A stretch of 19,260 nt of DNA from UCB3 sp964415605 (GTDB taxonomy: Bacteria; Chloroflexota; Anaerolineae; Epilineales; Epilineaceae), in the NCBI GenBank assembly GCA_964415605.1, contig CAYQBA010000091.1, forward strand, positions 1-19,260, in the 5' to 3' direction. The notes under the pieces are model-generated. The model had not been told where the DNA came from and ran no database searches. It saw only the letters and a program-made list of their open reading frames with translations. Made by a program: the position numbers and the translations under genes. Position 1 is the first letter of the stretch, and each line of letters begins with the position of its first letter. Below are positions 7,743 through 15,571 of the stretch, one piece after another.

Positions 7743-8318
7743 ATGATCCGTGGACACCTGCGCCCCGCGCTGGCAATCCTGACTTGGTTCACGCTGGTGA
7801 CGGGCGTGGTGTACCCCGCCGTCGTCACCGCCGCGGCCCGGGCAGTCTTCGCCGGGCCGGCCGAGGGCAGCCTGCTCCGGCGCGACGGCCGGATCGTGGG
7901 ATCGGCGCTGATCGGCCAGCCGTTCGACGATCCCCGCTACTTCTGGGGCCGCTCGTCGGCTACGCCGGGCTTCGCGCACAACGCGGCCGCCTCCGCCGGC
8001 TCGAACCTCGGGCCGGCCCACCCGGCGCTGGCCGAAGCGGTCGCCGCGCGGGTCGGCCGCCTCCGGTCGGCCGACCCGGACAACCCGCTGCCGATCCCGA
8101 TCGACCTCGTCACGGCGTCCGGCAGCGGGCTCGACCCGCACATCAGCCCGGCGGCCGCGCGCTACCAGGTCGGCCGCGTGGCGCGGGCGCGCGGGCTCGA
8201 CCCAGACCGCGTGCGGCGCCTGGTCGATGCCCACGTCGAGCCGCGCACCGCCGGCGTGCTCGGCGAGCCGCGGGTGAACGTCCTCCAGCTGAACCTGGCC
8301 CTGGACGCCCTGCCATGA
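7743..8318 (+). CDS. kdpC: KdpC, subunit of the K+-transporting ATPase
   Basis: KdpC is the single-span subunit that binds the KdpA/KdpB complex from the outer face and raises its ATP affinity. The 191-residue product is of normal length for the family. One N-terminal membrane segment (LRPALAILTWFTLVTGVVYP) is followed by the conserved external domain: GSALIGQPFDDPRYFWGRSSA, then SGSNLGP-like (SAGSNLGPAH), VTASGSGLDPHISPAAA and RVNVLQLNLALD at the end. It starts at ATG 7743, 4 nt after GAGGGA. The stop TGA overlaps an ATG (ATGA, 8315-8318) that opens a 14-codon frame leading to kdpD. Confidence 0.96.
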   Translation: MIRGHLRPALAILTWFTLVTGVVYPAVVTAAARAVFAGPAEGSLLRRDGRIVGSALIGQPFDDPRYFWGRSSATPGFAHNAAASAGSNLGPAHPALAEAVAARVGRLRSADPDNPLPIPIDLVTASGSGLDPHISPAAARYQVGRVARARGLDPDRVRRLVDAHVEPRTAGVLGEPRVNVLQLNLALDALP

Positions 8319-8355
8319 GCCGGCGCGCCGCCGCCTCGGCCGGGCCCGCCGACCC

Positions 8356-11037
8356 ATGACCGACCCCGGGCGCCCCGACCCCGACGCCCTCCTGGCGCGC
8401 ATCGCCGCGGAGGACGCGCGCCGCGCGCGTGGCCGGCTGACGGTGTTTCTCGGCGCGGCCGCCGGCGTCGGCAAGACGTACGCCATGCTCGAGGCCGCGC
8501 AGGCCCAGCGGGCGGCCGGCACGGACGTCGTTGTCGGGTGGGTGCAGCCGCATGGCCGGCCGGAGACCGAGGCGCTGCTCGAGGGCCTGCCGGCCGTCCC
8601 GCCGCGCGCGATCGCCCATCGCGGCGTGACGCTGACCGAGATGGACCTCGACGCGGTGCTGGCCCGGCGGCCGGCGCTGGCGATCGTCGACGAGCTGGCG
8701 CACACCAACCCGCCGCAAGCGCGGCACACGAAACGCTGGCAGGACGTCGAGGAGCTGCTGGACGCCGGGATCGACGTCTACACCACGGTCAACATCCAGC
8801 ACCTCGAGAGCCTCAACGACGTGGTCGCCCAGATCACGGGCGTCGTCACGCGCGAGACCGTCCCCGACCGGCTGATCGAGGGCGCCGACGAGATCACGCT
8901 CGTCGACCTGCCGCCGGACGAGCTGTTGCGCCGATTGCGCGAGGGCAAGGTCTACGTGCCGGCGCGGGCCGAGGCGGCCATGGCGCGGTTCTTCCGCCCC
9001 GGCAACCTGATGGCCCTGCGCGAGCTGGCGCTGCGGCGCACCGCGGAGCGCGTCGACGCCCAGATGCGCGACTACCGGCGCGACCACGCGATCGCGCAGA
9101 CCTGGCCGGCGGCGGAACGGATCCTCGTGTGCCTGAGCGGTAGCCCGCTGGCGCCGCGCCTCGTCCGGGCCGGCCACCGGCTGGCGCGGCGGCTGGGGGC
9201 GGAATGGGTGGTGCTGCACGTCGAGGCCGCGGGCTACGCCCCGGAGGCGCAGATCGCCCAGGACCAGGCGGCCCAGGCGCTGCGCCTCGCCGATCGGCTG
9301 GGGGCCGAGACCGTGGTGCTGGCGGGCGACGACGTGGCGGCGCAGATCCTGGACTACGCCCGCGTGCGCAACGTGTCGCAGATCGTCCTCGGCAAGCCCG
9401 AGCGGCCGCGCTGGCGCGAGGCGCTGTTCGGCTCGATCGTCGACGACGTCGTCCGCGGCAGCGGGACCATCGACGTGCACGTGATCACGGCCGAGGCGGG
9501 CGACGATGTCCCGGCCGCGCCGCTGCAGCTGCAGACGACCAGCCGATGGCCGGGCTACGTGCGGGCCATCGGCGTCGTGGCGCTCGCCACGCTGGCGGCG
9601 TGGCCCATGTTCGGCCGCCTGGCCGAGGCGAACCTTGTCATGGTCTACCTCCTGGCGGTCGTGGCCGTGGCGCGCCGTGAGGGCCGCGGGCCGTCGACGC
9701 TGGCGGTCGTCTTGAGCGTCGCCGCGTTCGATTACTTCTTCGTGGCGCCCCAGCTGACCCTCTCGGTGGCCGATACCGAGTACTTCGTCCTCTTTGTGGG
9801 CATGCTGGTGGTCGGGCTGATCATCAGCACGTTGACCACCCGCCTGCGGCGCCAGGCGGCGGCGGCGCGCGCGCGCGAGCGCCGGTCGGCCGCGCTGTAT
9901 GGCCTCACCCGCGACCTCGCCCAGGTGCGCGGCCTCGACGGCCTCCTGGCGGCCTCGGTGGGGCACATCCACGCCGTGTTCGGCCGCGGCGTCGCGGTCC
10001 TCTTGCCCGGCGACGACGGGCGACCGGCGGTGCGCGCGGCGCGCCCCGCGCCGTTCGACCTGCCGCCCGACGAGCTCGGCGTGGCGGGGTGGGTCCTCGA
10101 GCGCGGCCGGCCGGCGGGCATCGGCACGGCGACGCTGCCCGGCGCCGACGCGCTGTACCTGCCGCTGGCGGTGGGCGAGCGCATCCTCGGCGTCCTGGCC
10201 GTCAGGCCGCACCGGGCGGCGGATGTCCAATCGCCCGAGCAGCTCCACCTGCTCGAGACGTTCGCCAGCCTGACGGCGCAGGCCATCGCCCGGGCCCAGG
10301 CGTCGGACGAAGCGGCCCGGGCGCGCGTCGAGGCCGAGTCCGAGCGGCTGCGCGGCACGCTCCTCGGCTCGATCTCGCACGACCTCCGGACGCCGCTGGC
10401 GGCGATCTCGGGCAGCGCCGAGGCGCTCCTGCGCGACGGGGCGGCCATGGACGCGCGCACCCGGGCGGACCTGCTCGGCGCCATCCATCAGCAATCCCTC
10501 CACCTCGGGCGGCTGGTCGCGAACCTCCTGGACATGACGCGCCTCGAGGCGGGCAGCATGCCGCTCCGGTCGGAACGCCAGTCCGTCGAGGAGATCGTCG
10601 GCGGGGCGCTGGCGCGCCTCGAGGCGCTGCTCGGCGACACGCCGGTGACGGTCGACCTCCCGGCGGACCTGCCGCTCGTGCCGTGCGACGCCGTCCTCGT
10701 CGAGCAGGTGCTGTTCAACCTGATCGAGAACGCGCTCAAGCACACGCCGGCGGGCACGCCGATCGACGTCGCCGCTCGCGCGATGCCCGGCGCCGTCGTG
10801 GTCGAGGTGGCGGACCGGGGGCCGGGGCTGCCGGACGGCGCCGGTGAGCGGGTGTTCGAGAAGTTCTTCCGCGGCGCTCCCGGCCGGGCCACGGCCGGCG
10901 CCGGCCTCGGCCTGGCGATCTGCCGGGCGATCGTCGAGGCGCACGGCGGCTGGATCGCCGCCGCCGGCCGGCCGGGCGGCGGCGCGGTGTTCCGGTTCGG
11001 GCTGCCGCTCGCCGAGGGCGGGGAGGTGCGGGCATGA
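8356..11037 (+). CDS. kdpD: KdpD, sensor histidine kinase for K+ limitation and osmotic stress
   Basis: KdpD is a membrane sensor kinase that phosphorylates KdpE when K+ is limiting. The 893-residue product has the complete domain order. First is the N-terminal KdpD domain with Walker A GAAAGVGKT (residues 33-41) and a Walker B-like IVDELAHTNPP. A universal-stress-protein-like domain (about 250-375, starting ERILVCLSGSPLA) follows, then four membrane helices of the DUF4118 type (about 400-495, including FDYFFVAPQLTLSVADTEYF). After these come a GAF-like domain (about 515-650), HisKA with the phospho-acceptor in SISHDLRTPLAAISG (His675), and HATPase with the N-box NLIENALKH (Asn788), DRGPGLP and GAGLGLAIC. 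It starts at ATG 8356, where ATGA overlaps the stop of the short bridging frame after kdpC. Its own stop overlaps the kdpE ATG (ATGA, 11034-11037). Confidence 0.96.
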   Translation: MTDPGRPDPDALLARIAAEDARRARGRLTVFLGAAAGVGKTYAMLEAAQAQRAAGTDVVVGWVQPHGRPETEALLEGLPAVPPRAIAHRGVTLTEMDLDAVLARRPALAIVDELAHTNPPQARHTKRWQDVEELLDAGIDVYTTVNIQHLESLNDVVAQITGVVTRETVPDRLIEGADEITLVDLPPDELLRRLREGKVYVPARAEAAMARFFRPGNLMALRELALRRTAERVDAQMRDYRRDHAIAQTWPAAERILVCLSGSPLAPRLVRAGHRLARRLGAEWVVLHVEAAGYAPEAQIAQDQAAQALRLADRLGAETVVLAGDDVAAQILDYARVRNVSQIVLGKPERPRWREALFGSIVDDVVRGSGTIDVHVITAEAGDDVPAAPLQLQTTSRWPGYVRAIGVVALATLAAWPMFGRLAEANLVMVYLLAVVAVARREGRGPSTLAVVLSVAAFDYFFVAPQLTLSVADTEYFVLFVGMLVVGLIISTLTTRLRRQAAAARARERRSAALYGLTRDLAQVRGLDGLLAASVGHIHAVFGRGVAVLLPGDDGRPAVRAARPAPFDLPPDELGVAGWVLERGRPAGIGTATLPGADALYLPLAVGERILGVLAVRPHRAADVQSPEQLHLLETFASLTAQAIARAQASDEAARARVEAESERLRGTLLGSISHDLRTPLAAISGSAEALLRDGAAMDARTRADLLGAIHQQSLHLGRLVANLLDMTRLEAGSMPLRSERQSVEEIVGGALARLEALLGDTPVTVDLPADLPLVPCDAVLVEQVLFNLIENALKHTPAGTPIDVAARAMPGAVVVEVADRGPGLPDGAGERVFEKFFRGAPGRATAGAGLGLAICRAIVEAHGGWIAAAGRPGGGAVFRFGLPLAEGGEVRA

Positions 11038-11738
11038 GCGACGCGGGCGCCGGGCCGAAGGTGCTGGTCATCGAGGACGACCCCGCGATCCGGCGGTTCC
11101 TGCGCGCGACGCTCGCGCAACGGGGCTATCGGCCGATCGAGGCCGCGGACGGCGCGGACGGGCTGGCGCAGGCGGCCGAGCACCTGCCGGACGTCGTGAT
11201 CCTCGACCTCGGCCTGCCCGACGTGGACGGGATCGAGGTCATCCGGCGCCTGCGCGCGTGGAGCCCGGTGCCGATCGTCGTCGTGTCGGCACGCGGGCAG
11301 GAGCGCGACAAGGTCGAGGCGCTGGACCTGGGCGCCGACGACTACCTGACCAAGCCGTTCGGGGTCGACGAGCTGGCGGCGCGGATGCGGGTGGCGCTGC
11401 GCCACGCGCACGATGCGGGCGACGGGGATGGGTCCCCCGACTTCGAGGTGGGCGACCTGCGGGTGGACCGCGCGCACCGGCGGGTGTTCGTGCGGGGCGC
11501 CGAGGTTCACCTCACCCCGATCGAGCACCGGCTGCTCGACTTCCTGGTGCGGCACGCCGGCAAGGTGGTGACACACCGGCAGCTCTTGCGCGAGGGCTGG
11601 GGGCCGGGCTACGAGGCCGAGACCCACTACGTGCGGCTGTTCATGGGCCAGCTGCGCCGCAAGCTCGAGGCCGACCCGGCTCGGCCGCGCTACCTGCGGA
11701 CCGAGCCGGGGGTGGGGTATCGCCTGATGGTGGAGTGA
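11034..11738 (+). CDS. kdpE: KdpE, OmpR/PhoB-family response regulator of kdp
   Basis: KdpE is the DNA-binding partner of KdpD. The N-terminal receiver domain shows the acidic pair in VLVIEDDPAIRRFL, the phospho-acceptor Asp58 in VVILDLGLPD, Ser85 in VVVSARGQERDKVEALDLGADDY, and Lys107 in YLTKPF. The C-terminal winged-helix domain (about 140-234) includes HLTPIEHRLLDFLVRHAGKVVTHRQLL, WGPGYEAETHYVRLFMGQLRRKLE and the ending PRYLRTEPGVGYRLM. The length of 234 is usual. Translation should be coupled to kdpD through the ATGA overlap. The stop codon lies within a palindrome shared with the stop of the convergent ribH. The most likely target is the boxed region upstream of this operon. Confidence 0.96.
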   Translation: MSDAGAGPKVLVIEDDPAIRRFLRATLAQRGYRPIEAADGADGLAQAAEHLPDVVILDLGLPDVDGIEVIRRLRAWSPVPIVVVSARGQERDKVEALDLGADDYLTKPFGVDELAARMRVALRHAHDAGDGDGSPDFEVGDLRVDRAHRRVFVRGAEVHLTPIEHRLLDFLVRHAGKVVTHRQLLREGWGPGYEAETHYVRLFMGQLRRKLEADPARPRYLRTEPGVGYRLMVE

Positions 11739-11745
11739 GCGCTCA
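11736..11745. repeat. 10-bp palindrome holding the stop codons of kdpE and ribH
   Basis: TGAGCGCTCA is a perfect palindrome. The kdpE stop is its left TGA (11736-11738). The ribH stop is the TGA read on the other strand from its right end (11745-11743). Only 4 bp separate the two convergent genes, and I see no hairpin with a T-run that would terminate either transcript. Confidence 0.8.
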
Positions 11746-12225
11746 GCCGGCGGCGGGCGGGGCGGCCGCGACCCGCCGCCGCAGCGTGGCCATCTCGATG
11801 GCCGCGACGGCGGCCTCGGCGCCCTTGTTCCCGCCCTTGATGCCGGCGCGTTCGAGCGCCTGGTCGGCGGTGTCGGTGGTCAGGATGCCGGCGGTGACCG
11901 GGACGCCGGTGTCGCGCGCGACGGCGGCGGCGCCATGCATGGCGGCGGCCGCGATGTGGTCGAAGTGCGGGGTGGCCCCGCGGATGACGGCGCCGAGGCA
12001 CACGACGGCGTCGTAGCGTCCGGAGCCGGCCAGCCAGCGGGCGGCCACGGGGATCTCGAAGCTCCCCGGCACCCATGCCACGTCGACGTCGGCGTCGGCG
12101 ACGCCGTGCCGGCGCAGCGCGTCGGTGGCGCCGCCGAGCAGGGCGCGGGTGACGAGCTCGTTCCAGCGGGCGACGACGATGGCCACCCGCAGCCCGTCGC
12201 CGGCGACCGAGCCTTCGAAGATCAT
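11743..12225 (-). CDS. ribH: RibH, 6,7-dimethyl-8-ribityllumazine synthase
   Basis: Lumazine synthase condenses ribityl-aminouracil with 3,4-dihydroxy-2-butanone 4-phosphate in the penultimate step of riboflavin synthesis. The product is 160 residues, normal for the family. Key motifs: VARWNELVTRALLGGA at the N-terminus with the aromatic W21 that stacks on substrate; WVPGSFEIPVAA; GAVIRGATPHFDHI with the likely catalytic His87; GILTTDTADQALERAG with Arg127; and GGNKGAEAAVAAIEM. The ATG overlaps the ribBA stop as ATGA (12225-12222), so it is translationally coupled as the last gene of the operon. Confidence 0.96.
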   Translation of the reverse strand: MIFEGSVAGDGLRVAIVVARWNELVTRALLGGATDALRRHGVADADVDVAWVPGSFEIPVAARWLAGSGRYDAVVCLGAVIRGATPHFDHIAAAAMHGAAAVARDTGVPVTAGILTTDTADQALERAGIKGGNKGAEAAVAAIEMATLRRRVAAAPPAAG

Positions 12226-13523
12226 CGGCCGTGCCCCGCCCGGCGGCCGCCGGAAGCGTCGACGCGCGTGGATCGGTTGTTGGCGACGATCTCCAGCGCC
12301 GGCCCGGCGTCCGCCGCGTCGGCCACGTCGCCCAGCCAATGCCCCAGCCGCTCGCGCTTGGTGGCCAGGTAGCGCGCGTTCTCGGCGCGGGCCGGCATGA
12401 CCAGCGGGACGCGCTCGACGACGGCGACGCCCCAGTCGGCGACGCCGTCGACCTTGGCGGGGTTGTTGGTGAGCAGGCGCGCCTGCTTGACGCCCAGCGC
12501 CGCCAGGATGGCGGCCGCCACGCCGTAGTCGCGCTGGTCGGCCGGGAAGCCGAGCTGGTGGTTGGCCGCGACGGTGTCCAGGCCGGTGTCCTGCAGCGCG
12601 TAGGCGCGGATCTTGTTGGCCAGCCCGATGCCGCGGCCTTCCTGGCGCAGGTAGACGACGACGCCGGCGCCCTCGCGGGCGATGGCCGCCAGCGCCGCGT
12701 CGAGCTGCTCGCCACAATCGCACCGCCGCGAGCCGAACACGTCGCCGGTCAGGCACTCGGAGTGCACGCGGACGAGGGTGGGTCGGCCATCGGCGGCCGG
12801 ATCGCCCAGCGCCAGCGCCAGGTGCGTCGCGCCGTCGGGCGTCGCGAACGCGGTCACGCTGAACAGCCCATGCGCGGTCGGGAGCCGGGCCGGCGCCGAG
12901 GCGTCGAGCATGACGCCGGTGGCGCGCCGGAACGCGATCAGCGTCTCGATGGCCAGCACCTTCAGGCCGTGCGCGGCGGCGAAGCGGGCCAGGGTCTCGC
13001 CGCGGGCCATCGTGCCGTCGTCGGCCAGGATCTCGCACAGCACGCCGGCGGGCGCCAGGCCGGCCAGGCGGGCGAGGTCGACGGCGGCCTCGGTGTGCCC
13101 GGGCCGCTCGAGCACGCCGCCGGGCGCCGCGGCGAGCGGGAAGATGTGGCCGGGGCGCGCGAAGTCCGCGGCCTGGGCGCCGGGGGCGGCCAGCTTGCGG
13201 ATCGTGGTGGCGCGCTCGAAGGCCGACACGCCGGTGGTGAGGCCCTCGACGGCGTCGACCGTCACCGTGAACGCGGTGGCGTACGGGGCGGTGTTGACGT
13301 TCACCATCTGGGGCAGCTCGAGCTCGGTCAGGCGCGCCGGCAGCATCGGCACGCACACCAGGCCGCGCCCGGCGCGCGTCATGAAGTTGATGGCGTCGGG
13401 CGTGGCGCGCTCGGCGGCCATGATGAGGTCGCCCTCGTTCTCGCGGTTGGCGTGGTCGGTGACCACGATCATGCGGCCGGCGCGGATCTCGTCCAGCGCC
13501 TCGGGGACGGTGCACCAGTTCAT
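12222..13523 (-). CDS. ribBA: RibBA, bifunctional DHBP synthase / GTP cyclohydrolase II
   Basis: This bifunctional enzyme of 433 residues supplies both riboflavin precursors. The N-terminal part (about 1-205) is 3,4-dihydroxy-2-butanone-4-phosphate synthase: RENEGDLIMAAE (27-38), FMTRAGRGLVCVPM, TGVSAFERATTI, FARPGHIFPL and PGHTEAAVDL with His143. The C-terminal part (about 206-400) is GTP cyclohydrolase II: HSECLTGDVFGSRRCDCGEQL supplies zinc ligands Cys257, Cys268 and Cys270, followed by YLRQEGRGIGLANKI and LLTNNPAKV. The usual DDEDRENEGD is here DHANRENEGD; the first Asp and the RENEGD core are kept, so activity is likely. It starts at ATG 13523, overlapping the ribE stop as ATGA. The last 30 or so residues are an unconserved tail. 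Confidence 0.96.
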   Translation of the reverse strand: MNWCTVPEALDEIRAGRMIVVTDHANRENEGDLIMAAERATPDAINFMTRAGRGLVCVPMLPARLTELELPQMVNVNTAPYATAFTVTVDAVEGLTTGVSAFERATTIRKLAAPGAQAADFARPGHIFPLAAAPGGVLERPGHTEAAVDLARLAGLAPAGVLCEILADDGTMARGETLARFAAAHGLKVLAIETLIAFRRATGVMLDASAPARLPTAHGLFSVTAFATPDGATHLALALGDPAADGRPTLVRVHSECLTGDVFGSRRCDCGEQLDAALAAIAREGAGVVVYLRQEGRGIGLANKIRAYALQDTGLDTVAANHQLGFPADQRDYGVAAAILAALGVKQARLLTNNPAKVDGVADWGVAVVERVPLVMPARAENARYLATKRERLGHWLGDVADAADAGPALEIVANNRSTRVDASGGRRAGHGR

Positions 13524-14158
13524 GCGTCTGCCTCCAGGACTGCGGTGGGACGGGCGCCGGCGGCGACCGGGCCGCCGGCGAGGAGCTGCTCGACGTACTT
13601 GCCGAGGATGTCGGGCTCGAGGTTGACCCGCGTGCCGGCGCGGTAGGCGCCGGCCGTGGTGTGGGCCAGGGTGTGGGGGATGTAGGCGACGCGGAAGCCC
13701 GCGCCGTCGCGGTCGACGACGGTCAGGCTGACGCCGTCGATGGCGACGAACCCCTTTGGGACGACATAACGCAGGACATCGGATGGCGCGGTGAAGCGGA
13801 CGAGCGTCGACGCGCCCTCGGCGAGGAGGTTCTCGACCACCCCGCACGCGTCGACATGGCCCTGGACGATGTGCCCGCCGAAGCGCCCGCCCGCGGCCAA
13901 GGCGCGCTCGAGGTTGACCGGGTCGCCGGGGCGGAGGTCGCCGAGGTTCGTGCGGCGCAGGGTCTCGGGCACGAGTTCGACGGTGAAGCCGTCCGGCCCG
14001 ACGGCGACGGCGGTCAAGCAGGCGCCGTTGACGGCGATGCTGTCGCCGACGCGGCTGTCGGCCACGACGACCCGCGCGTCGATCGCGACGACCGCGAGCG
14101 CGTCGCGGCGGGATACCGCGGCGACGCGGCCGACTTCTTCGACGATGCCTGTGAACAC
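13520..14158 (-). CDS. ribE: RibE, riboflavin synthase alpha chain
   Basis: Riboflavin synthase carries out the dismutation of two lumazines to riboflavin. The 212-residue product begins with the diagnostic MFTGIVEEVG and consists of two lumazine-binding repeats (about 1-97 and 98-195). Repeat 1 has SIAVNGACLTAV and VPETLRRTNLGDL; GGHIVQGHVDACG joins the repeats; repeat 2 has FVAIDGVSLTVV and YIPHTLAHTTAG, then VNLEPDILGKYVEQLL. It starts at GTG 14158, 7 nt after GAGAGGG (on + strand 14166-14172), and lies 25 bp downstream of ribD. It overlaps the ribBA start by 4 bp. Some naming schemes call this gene ribC. Confidence 0.96.
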   Translation of the reverse strand: MFTGIVEEVGRVAAVSRRDALAVVAIDARVVVADSRVGDSIAVNGACLTAVAVGPDGFTVELVPETLRRTNLGDLRPGDPVNLERALAAGGRFGGHIVQGHVDACGVVENLLAEGASTLVRFTAPSDVLRYVVPKGFVAIDGVSLTVVDRDGAGFRVAYIPHTLAHTTAGAYRAGTRVNLEPDILGKYVEQLLAGGPVAAGARPTAVLEADA

Positions 14159-14183
14159 ACGCAGTCCCTCTCGATGTCCGGGC

Positions 14184-15536
14184 TCAGGGCCGATCGCTGA
14201 AGCTTAAGCGCTTGGCAAGCGGCGCGGCATGGGCGCGCCGCGCCGTGCGCGGGGCATTGGCCGCGGCTGTCGGCCGGGTGACCGCGCCCTCGACCGCGAC
14301 GTCCTCGCCGACGAGCTCGATGGTCACGTCGGCCAGCCGCGCGGTCTGTGCCATCGTGGGCACGCCCCCGCCACCGATCGGGCCCGGCGCCGCCGCGCCG
14401 CCAACGAGCTTGGGGGCGACGAAGGCGCACACCCGATCCGCGAGGCCCTCGTCCAAGAAGGCGCCGTGGACGGCGGCGCCGCCTTCGACCAGCAGGTCGA
14501 GGACGCCGCGCTCGCCGAGGCGATCCAGCAGCGGACCCAGCGCCACCCGCCCGTCCGGCGCGGCGGGCAGCCGGACGACCTCGACGCCGCGCGCGGCGAG
14601 CGCCGCGGCGTGCGGCGCCGGCACGTCGACGCATGCCAGCAGCGTCTGGCCGGGGAGGTCGGGGTCGAACACGCGGGCGCGCAAGGGGACGCGCCCATGG
14701 CTGTCGAGGATGACGCGGAGGGGATGGTGAACCTCGCCCGCGGCGGTCGACTCGGGGGGCGGGCCGTCGATGCGCGTCGTCAGCCGCGGGTCGTCGGCGA
14801 CGACCGTGCCGGCGCCGACGAGGATGGCGTCGGCGGCGTCGCGCATGATGTGCACCCGGCGGCGGCTGGCCGGCCCGCTGATCCAGCGGCTGTCGCCGGC
14901 GCGGGTGGCGATGCGGCCGTCGAGCGTCATGGCGTACTTGAGCGTGACGAGCGGGCGGCCGGTGGCGATCCAGCGCGCGAAGGGCGCGACACGGCGGCGC
15001 GCGGGGGCGGCGCCGGCGCCCTCGATCACCTCGACGCCGGCAGCCCGCAAGGCGGCGGCGCCGCCGCCGTTGACGCGGGGGTTGGGATCGCGCACGGCGA
15101 AGTGCACGCGGGCGATGCCGGCGGCGGCGATGGCGTCGGTGCACGGGGGGGTGCGGCCGTGGTGGCAGCACGGCTCGAGGGTGACGTAAAGCGTGGCGCC
15201 GCGCGCGGCCGGCCCGGCCTGGCGCAGGGCGACGACCTCGGCGTGCGGCCCGCCGGGCGGCTGGGTGAAGCCTTCGCCGACGACGGCGCCGTCCCGCACG
15301 ACGACGGCCCCGACGGGCGGGTTGGGGCTGACGCGGCCGGCGGCCCGGCCGGCCAGCGCCAGCGCGCGGGCCATGTGGGCCTCGGCGATGGGATCGGCCG
15401 GCGCGGCAGGGGGATCAGCCGACGTGGCGACGCGATCGCCGGCACTGGACCTGGCGGCGGGATCGGCCGGCGTGACGGGGATGCCGACGGATCCGCCCGG
15501 TTCGGCGGCGCGCTCGATGGGTGGCGGCTTCGACAA
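14184..15536 (-). CDS. ribD: RibD, bifunctional diaminohydroxyphosphoribosylaminopyrimidine deaminase / reductase
   Basis: RibD performs the deamination and reduction steps after GTP cyclohydrolase II. In the 450-residue version chosen here, the deaminase domain has SPNPPVGAVVV, GGPHAEVVAL with zinc ligand His98 and catalytic Glu100, and EPCCHHGRTPPC with zinc-ligand cysteines at about 123 and 132. The reductase domain has VTLKYAMTLDGRIA, DSRWISG, DAILVGAGTVVADDP, VLDLLVEGGAAVHGAFL and FVAPKLVGG. Start choice: TTG 15536 lies 9 nt after GGAGGG (+ strand 15546-15551), the only strong ribosome-binding site, and that site is in a hairpin below the FMN riboswitch. It gives an unconserved Pro/Ala-rich N-terminus of about 50 residues. 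ATG 15374 (MARALALAG) would give a start closer to the family norm. The frame runs back to an ATG at 15713, but that lies inside the riboswitch. Confidence 0.94.
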   Translation of the reverse strand: MSKPPPIERAAEPGGSVGIPVTPADPAARSSAGDRVATSADPPAAPADPIAEAHMARALALAGRAAGRVSPNPPVGAVVVRDGAVVGEGFTQPPGGPHAEVVALRQAGPAARGATLYVTLEPCCHHGRTPPCTDAIAAAGIARVHFAVRDPNPRVNGGGAAALRAAGVEVIEGAGAAPARRRVAPFARWIATGRPLVTLKYAMTLDGRIATRAGDSRWISGPASRRRVHIMRDAADAILVGAGTVVADDPRLTTRIDGPPPESTAAGEVHHPLRVILDSHGRVPLRARVFDPDLPGQTLLACVDVPAPHAAALAARGVEVVRLPAAPDGRVALGPLLDRLGERGVLDLLVEGGAAVHGAFLDEGLADRVCAFVAPKLVGGAAAPGPIGGGGVPTMAQTARLADVTIELVGEDVAVEGAVTRPTAAANAPRTARRAHAAPLAKRLSFSDRP

Positions 15537-15544
15537 TGAACAAT

Positions 15545-15571
15545 GCCCTCCAGACCAACCGTCTGCAGGGC
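15545..15571 (-). promoter_or_regulatory. Hairpin enclosing the ribD ribosome-binding site (translation sequestor)
   Basis: In the mRNA (minus strand) the arms are GCCCTGCAGAC and GTCTGGAGGGC, with loop GGTTG. Ten of eleven positions pair; one G-G mismatch lies at the sixth. The ribD ribosome-binding site GGAGGG (+ 15546-15551) lies wholly in the 3' arm, and the TTG start follows 9 nt later. There is no U-run after the stem, so this looks like a translation switch rather than a terminator. Confidence 0.7.

Noticed and set aside
4253..8359. A 1368-codon open frame on the plus strand overlapping kdpA, kdpB and kdpC
   Set aside because: It is a +1 shadow of the real genes, rich in Arg/Pro/Gly/Ala with no domain. 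Only its last 14 codons, between kdpC and kdpD, were kept as a separate observation.
3753..8729. A 1658-codon open frame on the minus strand across the whole kdpA-kdpC region
   Set aside because: It is antisense to kdpFABC, which carry clear catalytic motifs. Its translation is a low-complexity Arg/Gly/His/Asp-rich string with no recognisable domain, as expected where stop codons are rare in GC-rich antisense frames.
8143..10944. A 933-codon minus-strand frame antisense to kdpD
   Set aside because: It is an antisense shadow of a gene with complete sensor-kinase motifs, and its composition is not protein-like.
12231..13646. Plus-strand frame opposite ribBA
   Set aside because: It is an antisense shadow. 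The ribBA frame has zinc and active-site motifs for both activities.
14229..15539. Plus-strand frame opposite ribD
   Set aside because: It is an antisense shadow with Gly/Ala/Asp/Arg-rich composition and no domains.
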